From NCBI GenBank assembly GCA_035493475.1, contig DATJIF010000035.1:1-64000 (forward strand): DNA of 64,000 nt, written 5' to 3'. Positions 8,563-17,865 of the stretch are shown here, one piece after another. Position 1 is the first letter of the stretch, and the number at the start of each line of letters is the position of its first letter. The notes below the pieces were generated by a model that saw only the letters and a list, made by a program, of their open reading frames with translations, ran no database searches and was not told where the DNA came from. A program made the position numbers and the translations under genes. This DNA is from Actinospica sp035493475. Lineage in GTDB: Bacteria > Actinomycetota > Actinomycetes > Streptomycetales > Catenulisporaceae.

Positions 8563-9402
8563 CTAGCCCGCGAAGGCCGGCGCGGGCAGCGTGAGGACGA
8601 CGTAGGGCGCGCCGAGCACGGGCCGCGAGACGTTGTAGACCGGTGTCCCACCGAGGGTGCGCCCGACGTGCGTGCCGCGGCGGGACATCGCGTGCACGGC
8701 CACGTCGGCGCCGGACTCGTCGATGCTGGTGCCGAGGATCTGGTTGCCCAGGTTCGCCCGCGTCGTCTCGCGCTCGCCGTTCAGCGTGCCGGGCGCGGGC
8801 GAGAAGTGGGTGAGCGCCACCCGGTAGTCAGCACCCTGCTCCGTCAGCCCGGCCAGCGCCTTGGCGAAGCGCGCGGTGCTGGCCTGCTCGCGGTCCGCCT
8901 GCCGGTGCTCGCGGACCACCGACCAGAGCTGGTAGTCGATGCCGAAGCCGCCCGGGAAGCCGGTGATGCCCGCGACGCCGAGCCGCATGCCGCGCACGTC
9001 CAGCACCGTCGAACTGGCCTCCAGCACGATCCAGCCGAGCGAGGTCAGCGCGGCGCGGATCAGCGACTCCTGGCCGATCTCGTGGTCCCGCTCCCCCAGC
9101 ACGGCCACGATCGGGATGCCGATGCCGTCGAGCTCGTCGGCCAGCGTCTCGGCCTCGGACACCAGGCCCGAGGCGGTCAGCCCGCCCGCGAGCAGCAGCA
9201 CGTCGGCCGACTCGGCGACGGACAGGTACTGCGGACGCAGCGTGCAGCGCCGCTCGACGTCCATGCGCAGATCGCCGACCGCGGCGACGCGGATCGTGCC
9301 CGTGTCGCCGGAACCGTTCCCACCTTGTTCATCGCGCTTGAGCACGAACCGCAGCGTAGCACCAGCGTATCGGTGTTCGTATTCACCGCTTCGGCGTGTC
9401 AC
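8563..9402 (-). CDS. Metallophosphoesterase-like protein with degenerate active site
   Basis: 279 residues, GTG start overlapping the stop of the M1 peptidase gene (GTGA). The whole fold of an actinobacterial calcineurin-like phosphoesterase is recognisable, but the ligand motifs are altered: GDLR instead of GDLH, AGGLT instead of AGDLT, GERDHE instead of GNHD/E, and HAMSRR where GHAH is expected. ALTHFSPAP keeps its His. Most metal ligands are therefore missing, so catalysis is doubtful; a binding or scaffolding role for the upstream operon is an inference. Frameshifts are not involved because the frame stays intact. Confidence 0.85.
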   Translation of the reverse strand: MTRRSGEYEHRYAGATLRFVLKRDEQGGNGSGDTGTIRVAAVGDLRMDVERRCTLRPQYLSVAESADVLLLAGGLTASGLVSEAETLADELDGIGIPIVAVLGERDHEIGQESLIRAALTSLGWIVLEASSTVLDVRGMRLGVAGITGFPGGFGIDYQLWSVVREHRQADREQASTARFAKALAGLTEQGADYRVALTHFSPAPGTLNGERETTRANLGNQILGTSIDESGADVAVHAMSRRGTHVGRTLGGTPVYNVSRPVLGAPYVVLTLPAPAFAG

Positions 9403-10724
9403 GAAGGAGGAAGCGGCGGCAGCTTCGGCGTTTCGAGCCAGCGTTCGAAGAAGGTGTCCGGCCGCGTCATGACAGGGGTCTCACTCGCCGTCACGAGCTT
9501 CACGAAGTCCTCGGTCCGCACGCCGCCGAGCCGGTTCGCGGTCGTCCACTGACGCAGGATCCTGAGGAAGGCCACGTCGCCGACGGTCAGCCGCAGCGCG
9601 TGCAGCGTCAGGGCGCCGCGCTTGTAGACCCGGTCGTCGAACATGTCCGCGGGCCCGGGATCGCGCAGCACCAGGTTCTGCGGCCGCTTGGCCAGCCGCT
9701 GGTGCCAGCGGCGCGCGTGCTCGTCGGCCGTGCGCTGGCCGGAGACCTCGGACCAGAGCCACTCCGAGTACGCGGCGAAGCCCTCGTGCAGCCATATGTC
9801 GCGCCAGTCCAGGACGGTGAGGCTGTTGCCGAACCACTGATGCGACAACTCGTGCGCGATCAGCCGCTCGTTCTCCCAGCCCGGCGCGAGATGGTTGACG
9901 CCGAAGATCGACATTCCCTGTGCCTCGATGGGAATCTCGAGATCGTCGTCCGCGACCACGGCCGTGTATCCGCCCTCGAACGGATAGGGGCCGTAGAACC
10001 TTTCGAACACCTCGATCATCCGGGGCTGTCTCGCGAACGCCGTCTTCGCGCGGCTGACGAACCGCGGCGGGACCACGAGGCGCTGCGGCACGCCGCGGCC
10101 GGAGAGATCGACGCTGCGGTACTTGCCGATCTGCACGCTCGCCAGGTACGTCGCCATCGGCTCGTCCTGCCGGTAGGTCCACGTGGTGTTCGAGCCCGCG
10201 TTCCGCCGCTCGACCAGCACGCCGTTGGCCACCACGTGGTACGCCGACGCCGTGGTCAGGGTGACCTTGTACGAGGCCTTACGGTCCGGCCGGTCGTCGC
10301 ACGGGAACCAGGACGGCGCGCCGATCGGCTGGCTGGCCACCAGGACGCCGTCGGTCAGCTGCTCCCAGCCGAGGCCGCCGAACCGGCTGTTCATCAGCTT
10401 CGGCGTGCCGCTGTACCTGATCACGATCTGGAAGGTCTGCCCGGCGGCCGGCGGCTCGGCCGGGGTGACCCGCAGCTTGTCGGCGCGCTGGGTGTGCTTG
10501 GCCCGCCCCACCTGCTGGTCGATGTGCACCGCGACGCGTTCCACCCGCAGCGCGCCGGACAGGTCGAGGGCGAACTCGCGCAGCGGCTCGGGGCCGGTCG
10601 CCGTGGCCGTCAGCACGGCGCCGCCCTCGAGCCGGTTCGTCGGAACGCGGTAGACCAGACCCAGGTCGTAGTGCGTGATCCGATAGCCCTCGTTCCCGCG
10701 CTGCGGGAAGTAGGTATCGGTCAT
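9399..10724 (-). CDS. M1-family zinc aminopeptidase, short form
   Basis: 441 residues. Zinc site HELSH at 291-295 with the third ligand Glu314 (WLHEGFAAY), exactly the HExxH-x18-E spacing of M1 gluzincins. An upstream strand IPIEAQGMSIFG stands where the GAMEN exopeptidase motif is expected. Length is half that of full PepN, as in many actinobacterial M1 enzymes without the C-terminal helical domain. The ATG overlaps the synthetase stop (ATGA), so it is translated with the Pls-type synthetase. No signal peptide is seen, suggesting cytoplasmic action, perhaps on the synthetase product. Confidence 0.92.
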   Translation of the reverse strand: MTDTYFPQRGNEGYRITHYDLGLVYRVPTNRLEGGAVLTATATGPEPLREFALDLSGALRVERVAVHIDQQVGRAKHTQRADKLRVTPAEPPAAGQTFQIVIRYSGTPKLMNSRFGGLGWEQLTDGVLVASQPIGAPSWFPCDDRPDRKASYKVTLTTASAYHVVANGVLVERRNAGSNTTWTYRQDEPMATYLASVQIGKYRSVDLSGRGVPQRLVVPPRFVSRAKTAFARQPRMIEVFERFYGPYPFEGGYTAVVADDDLEIPIEAQGMSIFGVNHLAPGWENERLIAHELSHQWFGNSLTVLDWRDIWLHEGFAAYSEWLWSEVSGQRTADEHARRWHQRLAKRPQNLVLRDPGPADMFDDRVYKRGALTLHALRLTVGDVAFLRILRQWTTANRLGGVRTEDFVKLVTASETPVMTRPDTFFERWLETPKLPPLPPS

Positions 10725-13700
10725 CGGTCCTCGTCGGAGTCGTGCCAGGGCGCGATCGGATTGCCCGCCCAGCGGGTCCGCGCGGGCACGCCCTCGCCGC
10801 GCATCACCAGCGAGGCCGGGCCGACCGTGGCGGCGGCGCCGATGCTCGCGGCGGGCAGGATCACGCACTGCGGGCCGAGCGTGGCGCCCTCCTCCAGGGT
10901 GACGACGTCCATGCTCATCACGCGGTCGTGGAACAGGTGGGTCTGCGCGACGCAGCCGCGGTTCACGGTCGCGCCGTCCGCCAGCACGATCAGGTCGGCC
11001 TCCGGCAGCCAGTAGGTCTCGCACCACACGCCGCGGCCGATCTTCGAACCCAGCGAACGCAGCCAGGCGTTCAGCGGCGCGGTGCCGAGCCAGGGCTCCG
11101 CGAACCAGGGCGCGGCGATCAGCTCGATGAAGTTGTCGGCGAGTTCGTTGCGCCAGACGAAGGAACTCCACAGCGGCTGGTCCTCGGCCTTGATCCGGCC
11201 GACGAGCGCCCACTTGGCGGCCGTGGCCAGCGCGGCGCCGAGCACCCCGACGCCGAGGACGACCGGACCGGCCACCAGCGTGGCCACGACCAGCCCGGCG
11301 TTCGCGGCGATCTCCACCTCGGCCGCGGCGGCGAGCAGCAGCAGCACCGCCGTGCACGCGGCCGGGACCACCCGGCACAGCTCGACCGCGGCGCGCATCG
11401 CCTTGAGCTTGCGCGGCGGGTCGTAGGTGAGCGAACTGTCGGTGTCCTGGCTGGCGCGGCGCAGCCGTTCGGGCGGCATGCCGAGGTACGACTTCCCTCG
11501 TTTGGCCTTACGCGGCGCGGCGGACAGCACGCCCACGAGGCTCCCCTTGGGCAGCTTGCGGCCGGGCCCGACCATGCCGGAGTTGCCGACGAACACGCGC
11601 TTGCCGATGCGGACCGTGCCGACGCTGAGGCGGCCGTCGGACAGCTCGTAGGGCGCGATCATCGTGTCGTCGGCCAGGAACGCGCCGTTGTCCACGGTCG
11701 TCATCGCGGGCACGGCCAGCACCGTGGACAGCTCCACGTCCCGGCCGACCTTCATCCCGAGCAGCCGCAGCCACGTCGGCGTCGCGACCGAGGCGTAGAG
11801 CGGGTACAGCCACACGCGGGCCATCGCCATCAGCTGCGTCGTCGTCCACACCCGCCACGCCGCCGGGCTGTGCAGCGGATAGTCGCCGGGCCGCATGCCG
11901 ATACTCAGGGCACGCACTCCGACGAGCACGAGCAGCCCGAAGGCCAGGAAGAACACCAGCACGGCCGGCAGCACGCCGGGGATCGCGTCCCCGAACGCGG
12001 CCCACGCACTGCCGCTGCCCTGCGTGAAGCCGCTCAGCAGGACCAGCGCCGGAAGGGCCGCCGCGAGCGGGATCAGGCTCAGCACGGACGCGGTCAGGCC
12101 GTAGAGCGCGGTCCAGTGCCGCGTATACGGCGCGCGCTCGATCTCGCGCTCGGCCTTGCTCAGCTTGCCGACCCGCTTCGCCGGGGACCCGGCCCACTGC
12201 TGGCCGCCGGGCACCTCGCCGTCGACCGCCGAGCCGGGGGCGATGCGCGCGTGCCGGCCGATCCGGGCGCCGGGCAGCAGCGTGGAGCGCGCGCCGACCG
12301 AGGCGTTAGCGTCCACCCGGATCTCGCCGACCCGCAGCGTGCCGCCGTCGATCCAGTGTCCGGTCAGGTCCACCTCGGGCTCGATCGCCGCGCCTTCAGC
12401 CAATCGGAGCAATCCGGTGACCGGCGGCGGCGAGTGCAGCACCGCGTCCTTGTGGATGCGGGCACCGAGCGCGCGGGCGTACAGCGGTATCCACGGCCCG
12501 CTCGAGATGCTCACGGCACCCGCGTGCAGGGACAGCTGCTCGGCCGCCCACAGCCGCAGATGCACGCTGCCGCCGCGCGGGTAGTCCCCCGGCGCCAGGC
12601 CGCGCAGCAGCGCGCGGGCGCCGAGCGCGGTGATCGCGATTCGCCCGGGCGGCGTAACGAAGAGCACGAATCCGACGGCGATCCAGGCCCACGGGACGTG
12701 CGGCGCCCAGGACGGACCGGTGACGTCGACGAGCGCGGCCAGCACCGTCAGCCAGCGCATCGACGCGATCATGCCGAGCGGCAGCATCGCCCCGGTCTGC
12801 GCCCACTGGAACCAGCGCGGAACAGGCGTCACCACGATGTCCTGCGCCTGCGTGGTCGTCGCGGACGGTTCCGGCGTCAGTTCGTCCAGCCGGGCGGACA
12901 ATGCGCCGAACGAGGGATTGTCGTACACGTCGCGCACGGTCACGGTCGGGTGCTGCGCGCGCAGCACGGACACGAAGCGCGCCGCCGCGAGACTGCCGCC
13001 GCCCGCGTCGAAGAAGTCGGCGTCCAGGGACGGCGGACGCTCGCCGAGGACCGCGGCCCAGTGCCCGGCCAGCGCCTCCTGCTGCGGCGTCAGTTCCGCG
13101 GCGTCCTCCGCGTCGAACTCGGAACCGGAGTCCGGCAGCGGCCAGGGCAGCGCGTTCCGGTCCACCTTGCCCGAGGTGCGGGTGGGCAGCGCGTCCACGA
13201 TCGCGATCCGCGGCACGAGCGCGGCCGGGAGCTTCGCGGTCAGCAGCGAGCGCGCGTCGACCGGATCGAACGGGATCGGCCCGGCCGTCGGCTCCTGCTC
13301 CGGGAAGTCCGGCACCGGCTCGCTCGGCACCACGTACCCGATCAGCACCTGTCCGCCGACCGGCCCCTTCACGGCCGCAGCGGCGGCGGCGACACCCGGC
13401 AGCGCCTGCAACGCGGAGTCGATCTCGCCGAGCTCGATGCGGCGGCCGCCCAGCTTGATCTGCTCGTCCGCGCGCCCGAGGAAGACCAGCCCCTCCGGAT
13501 CGGCGCGCACCAGGTCGCCGCTGCGATACGCGCGCTCCCAGCCCACCGACGGCAGCGGCGCGTACTTCGCGGCGTCCTTCTCCGGGTCCAGGTAGCGGGC
13601 CATCCCGACGCCCGCGATCACCAGCTCGCCGGACTCGCCCGACGTGACCGGCTCGCCGTCCGCGTTGATGACGGCGAGCTCCCAGCCGTCCAGCGGCAGC

Positions 13701-14662
13701 CCGATCCGCACCGGCCCCTCGCCGGTCAGCGGCGCGGCCGTCGCGACGACCGTGGCCTCCGTGGGGCCGTACGTGTTCCACACCTCGCGCCCGTCCACCG
13801 CGAGCCGCTCGGCCAGCTCCGGCGGGCACGCCTCGCCACCGAAGATCAGCAGCCTGACGTGGTCCAACGCCTCCGCGGGCCACAGCGAAGCGAGCGTCGG
13901 CACCGTCGACACGGCAGTCACGCCGTGCTCCACCAGCCAAGGCCCGAGATCCACGCCGCTACGCACCAGCGACCGCGGCGCCGGAACCAGGCAGGCCCCG
14001 TGCCGCCACGCCAGCCACATCTCCTCGCAGGACGCGTCGAACGCCACCGAAAGCCCCGCGAGCACCCGGTCCCCCGGCCCCAGCGGCGCGTTCCGCAGGA
14101 AGATGCGCGCCTCCGCGTCCACGAACGCCGCCGCGCTGCGATGCGTGACCGCCACACCCTTCGGCGTACCGGTCGACCCGGACGTGAAGATGATCCACGC
14201 GTCGTCGGAGACGGTCGGCTCCTGCACCCGCGGCTCCGCCGGATCCCCTGCCGCCGCACCGCGCAGCTCGATGCTCAACCCCTCGGTGACCACCGCGCGC
14301 ACGGCCGCCTCACCGAAGACGAGCAGCGCCCGCTCCTCGGGATCGTCCACGTCCACCGGCACGTACGCCGCGCCGGCCGCCAGCACCGCCAGGATCGCTA
14401 TATAGAGGTCCACGCTTCCGGACGGGATCCGCACCCCGACCCGGTCCCCGCGACGCACCCCCGCCTCCGCGAAGCGTTGGGCCAAATCGGTGACCTCGGA
14501 ACGCAGCGTCGCGTAATCCAGTCGGCGGACGCCGTCGTCCAGGGCGGGTGATTCCGGGTGCAGCGCGACCGTGGCGTCGAGGATCGACAGCAGCGTACGG
14601 GCGGGTGGCGCGGTGGCGGCGGAGCCGTAGCGCGCGGCGCCGGCGAGCAGCTGTTCGGGCAT
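10721..14662 (-). CDS. Pls/PosA-type membrane non-ribosomal peptide synthetase (lysine-like adenylation code)
   Basis: 1313 residues, almost the length I recall for epsilon-poly-L-lysine synthetase Pls. Adenylation domain 1 to about 515: FTSGSTGTPKG at 159-169, NTYGPTE at 296-302, YRSGDL at 379-384, catalytic Lys499 in TSGKVDRN. Carrier domain about 525-600 with phosphopantetheine Ser557 (DAGGGSLAA). The remainder alternates pairs of membrane helices with three soluble hexapeptide-rich domains, the Pls C-terminal layout; there is no thioesterase. By eye against GrsA, the pocket is Asp209, Ala210, Glu213, Ser252, Ile273, Gly275, Thr297, Val305, Val306, Lys499, close to the lysine code of BacB. 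The product is probably a short or polymeric lysine isopeptide (inference). Confidence 0.92.
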   Translation of the reverse strand: MPEQLLAGAARYGSAATAPPARTLLSILDATVALHPESPALDDGVRRLDYATLRSEVTDLAQRFAEAGVRRGDRVGVRIPSGSVDLYIAILAVLAAGAAYVPVDVDDPEERALLVFGEAAVRAVVTEGLSIELRGAAAGDPAEPRVQEPTVSDDAWIIFTSGSTGTPKGVAVTHRSAAAFVDAEARIFLRNAPLGPGDRVLAGLSVAFDASCEEMWLAWRHGACLVPAPRSLVRSGVDLGPWLVEHGVTAVSTVPTLASLWPAEALDHVRLLIFGGEACPPELAERLAVDGREVWNTYGPTEATVVATAAPLTGEGPVRIGLPLDGWELAVINADGEPVTSGESGELVIAGVGMARYLDPEKDAAKYAPLPSVGWERAYRSGDLVRADPEGLVFLGRADEQIKLGGRRIELGEIDSALQALPGVAAAAAAVKGPVGGQVLIGYVVPSEPVPDFPEQEPTAGPIPFDPVDARSLLTAKLPAALVPRIAIVDALPTRTSGKVDRNALPWPLPDSGSEFDAEDAAELTPQQEALAGHWAAVLGERPPSLDADFFDAGGGSLAAARFVSVLRAQHPTVTVRDVYDNPSFGALSARLDELTPEPSATTTQAQDIVVTPVPRWFQWAQTGAMLPLGMIASMRWLTVLAALVDVTGPSWAPHVPWAWIAVGFVLFVTPPGRIAITALGARALLRGLAPGDYPRGGSVHLRLWAAEQLSLHAGAVSISSGPWIPLYARALGARIHKDAVLHSPPPVTGLLRLAEGAAIEPEVDLTGHWIDGGTLRVGEIRVDANASVGARSTLLPGARIGRHARIAPGSAVDGEVPGGQQWAGSPAKRVGKLSKAEREIERAPYTRHWTALYGLTASVLSLIPLAAALPALVLLSGFTQGSGSAWAAFGDAIPGVLPAVLVFFLAFGLLVLVGVRALSIGMRPGDYPLHSPAAWRVWTTTQLMAMARVWLYPLYASVATPTWLRLLGMKVGRDVELSTVLAVPAMTTVDNGAFLADDTMIAPYELSDGRLSVGTVRIGKRVFVGNSGMVGPGRKLPKGSLVGVLSAAPRKAKRGKSYLGMPPERLRRASQDTDSSLTYDPPRKLKAMRAAVELCRVVPAACTAVLLLLAAAAEVEIAANAGLVVATLVAGPVVLGVGVLGAALATAAKWALVGRIKAEDQPLWSSFVWRNELADNFIELIAAPWFAEPWLGTAPLNAWLRSLGSKIGRGVWCETYWLPEADLIVLADGATVNRGCVAQTHLFHDRVMSMDVVTLEEGATLGPQCVILPAASIGAAATVGPASLVMRGEGVPARTRWAGNPIAPWHDSDEDR

Positions 14663-14783
14663 GACGAAGGCCTGGATCCTTGACGAGACGGCGGCTGAAT
14701 GCGTGAGGAGTATCGATCAGCCTAACAGACGTGTCCCGCTTCGGACGATTCAATGATATATGCTTTGATATTCGATACGGCTT

Positions 14784-14801
14784 GGTGAACATCGAGTGAA
14801 C
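14784..14801 (-). promoter_or_regulatory. PHO-box-like direct repeat upstream of ppk2
   Basis: Read on the minus strand, the segment is GTTCACT, four bases, GTTCACC: two units with an 11-nt period, as in Streptomyces PhoP boxes (unit GTTCACC). It lies 47-64 bp upstream of the ppk2 start. PhoP control of a polyphosphate kinase under phosphate limitation would be biologically sensible. Confidence 0.5.
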
Positions 14802-14847
14802 GAGGTCGAAGAAGGCTGGACCTGCGGAGAGAGGAACCGGAAACGGC

Positions 14848-15822
14848 ATGGACGGGGAGCGTTCCCGGGTGGATCCGCGAAAAGTGCTCTACCCGCTGGT
14901 CGACCTGGAGTCGATCGACGGCCATCTGAGCGACTGGGTGCGCGAATATCGGACACACGCGGACCTGCGCGTGGAGTACCCCGACGGCTATGACCCGATC
15001 CTGATCCGCCCGGACGGCCGCGAGGTGGACACCTGGCGGCAGGACTACCCGTACGACAGCCTGCTGCGACGCACCGAGTACGACCCGACCAAGCGCGCCC
15101 TGCAGATCGAGCTGCTGAAGCTGCAGACGTGGGCCAAGAGCACCGGCGCCCGGATCGTCGTCGTGTTCGAGGGCAGAGACGCCGCGGGCAAGGGCAGCAC
15201 CATCAAGCGCTTCATCCAGCACCTGAACCCGCGCGGCGTGCGCGTCGTCGCGCTGAACAAGCCCAACCGGCAGGAGCGCACGTCCTGGTACTTCCAGCGC
15301 TACGTGGCGCACCTGCCGTCGGCCGGCGAGATCGTGCTCTTCGACCGCTCCTGGTACAACCGCGCGACCGTCGAGCCGGTGATGGGCTACTGCAGCCCGG
15401 AGGAATACGAGCTCTTCCTCAAGCAGGCGCCCATGTTCGAGCACATGATCGCGGACGACGGCGTGATCGTGGTGAAGTTCTGGTTCTCCGTCTCCCGCGC
15501 CGAACAGCTGACCCGCTTCGTGATCCGCGACGTGGACCCGGTGCGCCGCTGGAAGCTCAGCCAGCACGACCTCGCCTCGCTCGACCGCTGGGACGCCTAC
15601 ACGGTCGCGAAGGAGGCCATGTTCGCCGCCACCCACACGACCTGGGCCCCCTGGACCGTCGTGAACGGCAACGGCAAGCGCCTGGCCCGGATCGAGGCGA
15701 TGCGCTTCGTGCTCTCGCAGGTCCCGTACGAGGGCAAGAACGAGGATCTCGTCGGGCGGGCCGACCCGCTCATCGTCGGCCCGCCCTTCCTCACCCCGAC
15801 CCGCACAGCGCCCGATCGCTGA
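14848..15822 (+). CDS. ppk2: Polyphosphate kinase 2
   Basis: 324 residues. Transfers phosphate between polyphosphate and nucleotides, generally favouring NDP phosphorylation in this family. Walker A GRDAAGKGST at 109-118 and Walker B/lid DRSWYNR at 166-172 are intact; YFQRYVAHLP and HDLASLDRW are also typical of one-domain PPK2. Divergent from the Pls-type operon across a 185-bp, AT-richer region with a PHO-box-like repeat. Whether it prefers ADP or GDP cannot be read from the sequence. Confidence 0.93.
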   Translation: MDGERSRVDPRKVLYPLVDLESIDGHLSDWVREYRTHADLRVEYPDGYDPILIRPDGREVDTWRQDYPYDSLLRRTEYDPTKRALQIELLKLQTWAKSTGARIVVVFEGRDAAGKGSTIKRFIQHLNPRGVRVVALNKPNRQERTSWYFQRYVAHLPSAGEIVLFDRSWYNRATVEPVMGYCSPEEYELFLKQAPMFEHMIADDGVIVVKFWFSVSRAEQLTRFVIRDVDPVRRWKLSQHDLASLDRWDAYTVAKEAMFAATHTTWAPWTVVNGNGKRLARIEAMRFVLSQVPYEGKNEDLVGRADPLIVGPPFLTPTRTAPDR

Positions 15823-15855
15823 CCGCTGATCGCTGACCGCTGATCGCTGATCGAC
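15814..15855. repeat. Six tandem heptamers covering the ppk2 stop codon
   Basis: Units GATCGCT, GACCGCT, GATCGCT, GACCGCT, GATCGCT, GATCGAC run without gaps. The ppk2 TGA (15820-15822) lies across the first unit junction. The run separates ppk2 from the convergent amylase. Confidence 0.85.
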
Positions 15856-15867
15856 CGGTCTGAGGAA

Positions 15868-17739
15868 TCAGCATCCGTTCAACCCGGCCCAATCACCCAC
15901 CGTATCCGCAGCCGTATATTCACTGTCAGCCCCGTTGAAGTAGAACGTTCGATTCGCCCGGCTCGCACAGTTCGCCGCCTCCTCGACGTTCGTCCACGTA
16001 CCGTTCAGATCGAACTTGTACTGCAACGTCGTGCCCGAGACGGCGTGCACGACCGCCTGCCACTCGTCCGTGCCGATCCGCGTCATCGGATGCAGGCCGG
16101 GCTCCCAATCGGTGCTCGACGGAATCCCGGTACCGAGCACGGAGAAATCTCCCGCGATATAAACCGTGCCGCTGCTGGGGGTCGCCGACGGCACCGTCAC
16201 GTCGATCACGGCCGCCGCGTTCCCGATCACCGAGTCCGCGTCGATCGCCACCGAGCCGTGCGCCGGAACCGTCACCGTGGCCTGCCCGTCCGCCACGACG
16301 ATCCCGCTCCCGCTGCACGTCCCGTCGCTGTAGGTGTCCGCGATGACGTCGCAGTACGAGCCGTCCGGCAGCCCCGTCGTGAACGTCGACGTCTCGGCCG
16401 AACTGCCGTTGTTGAGCGCGACCCACGCCACGTCACCGCGCGAGAAGGCGATCAGGTCGTTCCCGTCCGTGGCCCAGTTAGCCACCGACGCGCCGGCCGC
16501 CAGCGCGAGATTGTGCCAGCCGACCATCGCGTCGACAGCGGAATTCCGCTCCGTGCACTCCCAGGCACCGGTCCCGCATACGGTGTCCGTCACATCGCCG
16601 TTCGACGCGTCCGGCGGGGACTGGTTGTAGCTGCCGTACTCGAAGCTGGAGAAGATCTGCGGCGAGCCATAGCCGTACGCGAGCAGGAACTCGTCGGCCA
16701 GCACGTACTCCGCACCGTTCGCGTAGGACAGGCTCGGGCTACTCGCACGCTCAGTGTCCTGATTAGTCACGAACGTCGACGCGTACGCACTCGGCAGCGA
16801 AGGTGAATAACTCGCGAGCGCAGCCAGATCCCCATTCGAGAAGTCGGACGCGATCGCGTACGTGTAGTCGATCGCCGTCACCGACCCCTCGCCCTCGAAC
16901 GACGTCGGATTCAGCCGCGAATCCTGCCCGCTCGACCCCGGATACACCTCCTGCGTGATCGTCACCGCGGACCCCGTCGTCGTATCCGGATCCAACTGCG
17001 CCTCGATCGCCGCGATGTCCGTCTCCCCGATCTCCGCGGCCGAGTCGAGCCGGAACCCGTCCACCCCCATCTCGATCATGCTGTTGAGATAGCCCGCCTC
17101 CGCCGACCGCACCGCCGAAGTCTCAGTGGCGAGATCAGGCAGTCCAGACAGGCGGCACTGCGTGACCTCCGTATAGCTCAGCCAGTTCACGATGCCGTCG
17201 CTCGACTCCGGACAGTTCGCCGGATAGCTGTGGAAGTCGGCGGACGAGTAACCGGGATACGTCAGCGTCCCGGAATCGAAGGCGGCCCCGTCGTAACTCG
17301 TGTCGGAGCCCCCGGTCCCCGCGGCCATGTGGTTGAGCACCGCGTCCACATACACCTTCACCCCCGCCGCGTGACACGCACTCACCATGCTCGCGAACTG
17401 CGCCGACGTCCCCAACCGCCCGCCGACCGCGTAATCCGCAGGCTGATACACGTCCCACCAGTAGTGCGACGCCTGATCGTAGGAGTCCTCCGGCGGCGCC
17501 ACCTGCACCGCCCCGAACCCATCCGGCCCCAGCACATCCGTGCAGTCCGCCCCGATGGAGTTGAAGTCGTACTCGAATAAGTTGGCCGTGACATCTTTAG
17601 CGGCACCAGCAGCGGCACCAGCAGCCCGCGCGCCCCCCGCATGAACCGCAGCCGGAGCCAGCACCACCCCCGCCGCCAAAGTGGGTGTGAGCAGTACAGA
17701 AATCCCGAGTCGACGCCATTGACGACCGGAAGGGGACAT
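15868..17739 (-). CDS. Secreted GH13 alpha-amylase with C-terminal starch-binding-type domain
   Basis: 623 residues from the ATG at 17739. Signal peptide to about residue 35-48. The GH13 barrel keeps region I (DAVLNH), the nucleophile Asp in GFRLDSA, the acid Glu in ITQEVY and the final Asp in FVTNQDTER. In region IV the usual His of NHD is Gln, and the Lys-His of region II is Ala-Glu, so the active site is atypical. A C-terminal beta-rich segment (from about residue 520; FDLNGTWTN) looks like a carbohydrate-binding module. It should act on starch or related alpha-glucans outside the cell, but the altered motifs make activity less certain. I found no MalR-type repeats upstream. Confidence 0.9.
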   Translation of the reverse strand: MSPSGRQWRRLGISVLLTPTLAAGVVLAPAAVHAGGARAAGAAAGAAKDVTANLFEYDFNSIGADCTDVLGPDGFGAVQVAPPEDSYDQASHYWWDVYQPADYAVGGRLGTSAQFASMVSACHAAGVKVYVDAVLNHMAAGTGGSDTSYDGAAFDSGTLTYPGYSSADFHSYPANCPESSDGIVNWLSYTEVTQCRLSGLPDLATETSAVRSAEAGYLNSMIEMGVDGFRLDSAAEIGETDIAAIEAQLDPDTTTGSAVTITQEVYPGSSGQDSRLNPTSFEGEGSVTAIDYTYAIASDFSNGDLAALASYSPSLPSAYASTFVTNQDTERASSPSLSYANGAEYVLADEFLLAYGYGSPQIFSSFEYGSYNQSPPDASNGDVTDTVCGTGAWECTERNSAVDAMVGWHNLALAAGASVANWATDGNDLIAFSRGDVAWVALNNGSSAETSTFTTGLPDGSYCDVIADTYSDGTCSGSGIVVADGQATVTVPAHGSVAIDADSVIGNAAAVIDVTVPSATPSSGTVYIAGDFSVLGTGIPSSTDWEPGLHPMTRIGTDEWQAVVHAVSGTTLQYKFDLNGTWTNVEEAANCASRANRTFYFNGADSEYTAADTVGDWAGLNGC

Positions 17740-17865
17740 GGGAGGTCCCTCCAGACAGGATGTGGGATATGGTTGATCGAAAAACAAAGCCCTGATCTGT
17801 GGTGACCATAACCGACATCCCCCAAGACCGCCATGCCTCGGTGGAGATTAGTTCGATGGGCGAAC

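Noticed and set aside
10742..14551. A 1269-codon plus-strand open frame opposite the synthetase gene
   Set aside because: It is exactly antisense to a gene with clear domains and encodes only Arg/His/Gly-rich low-complexity sequence, the usual shadow of GC-rich third positions.
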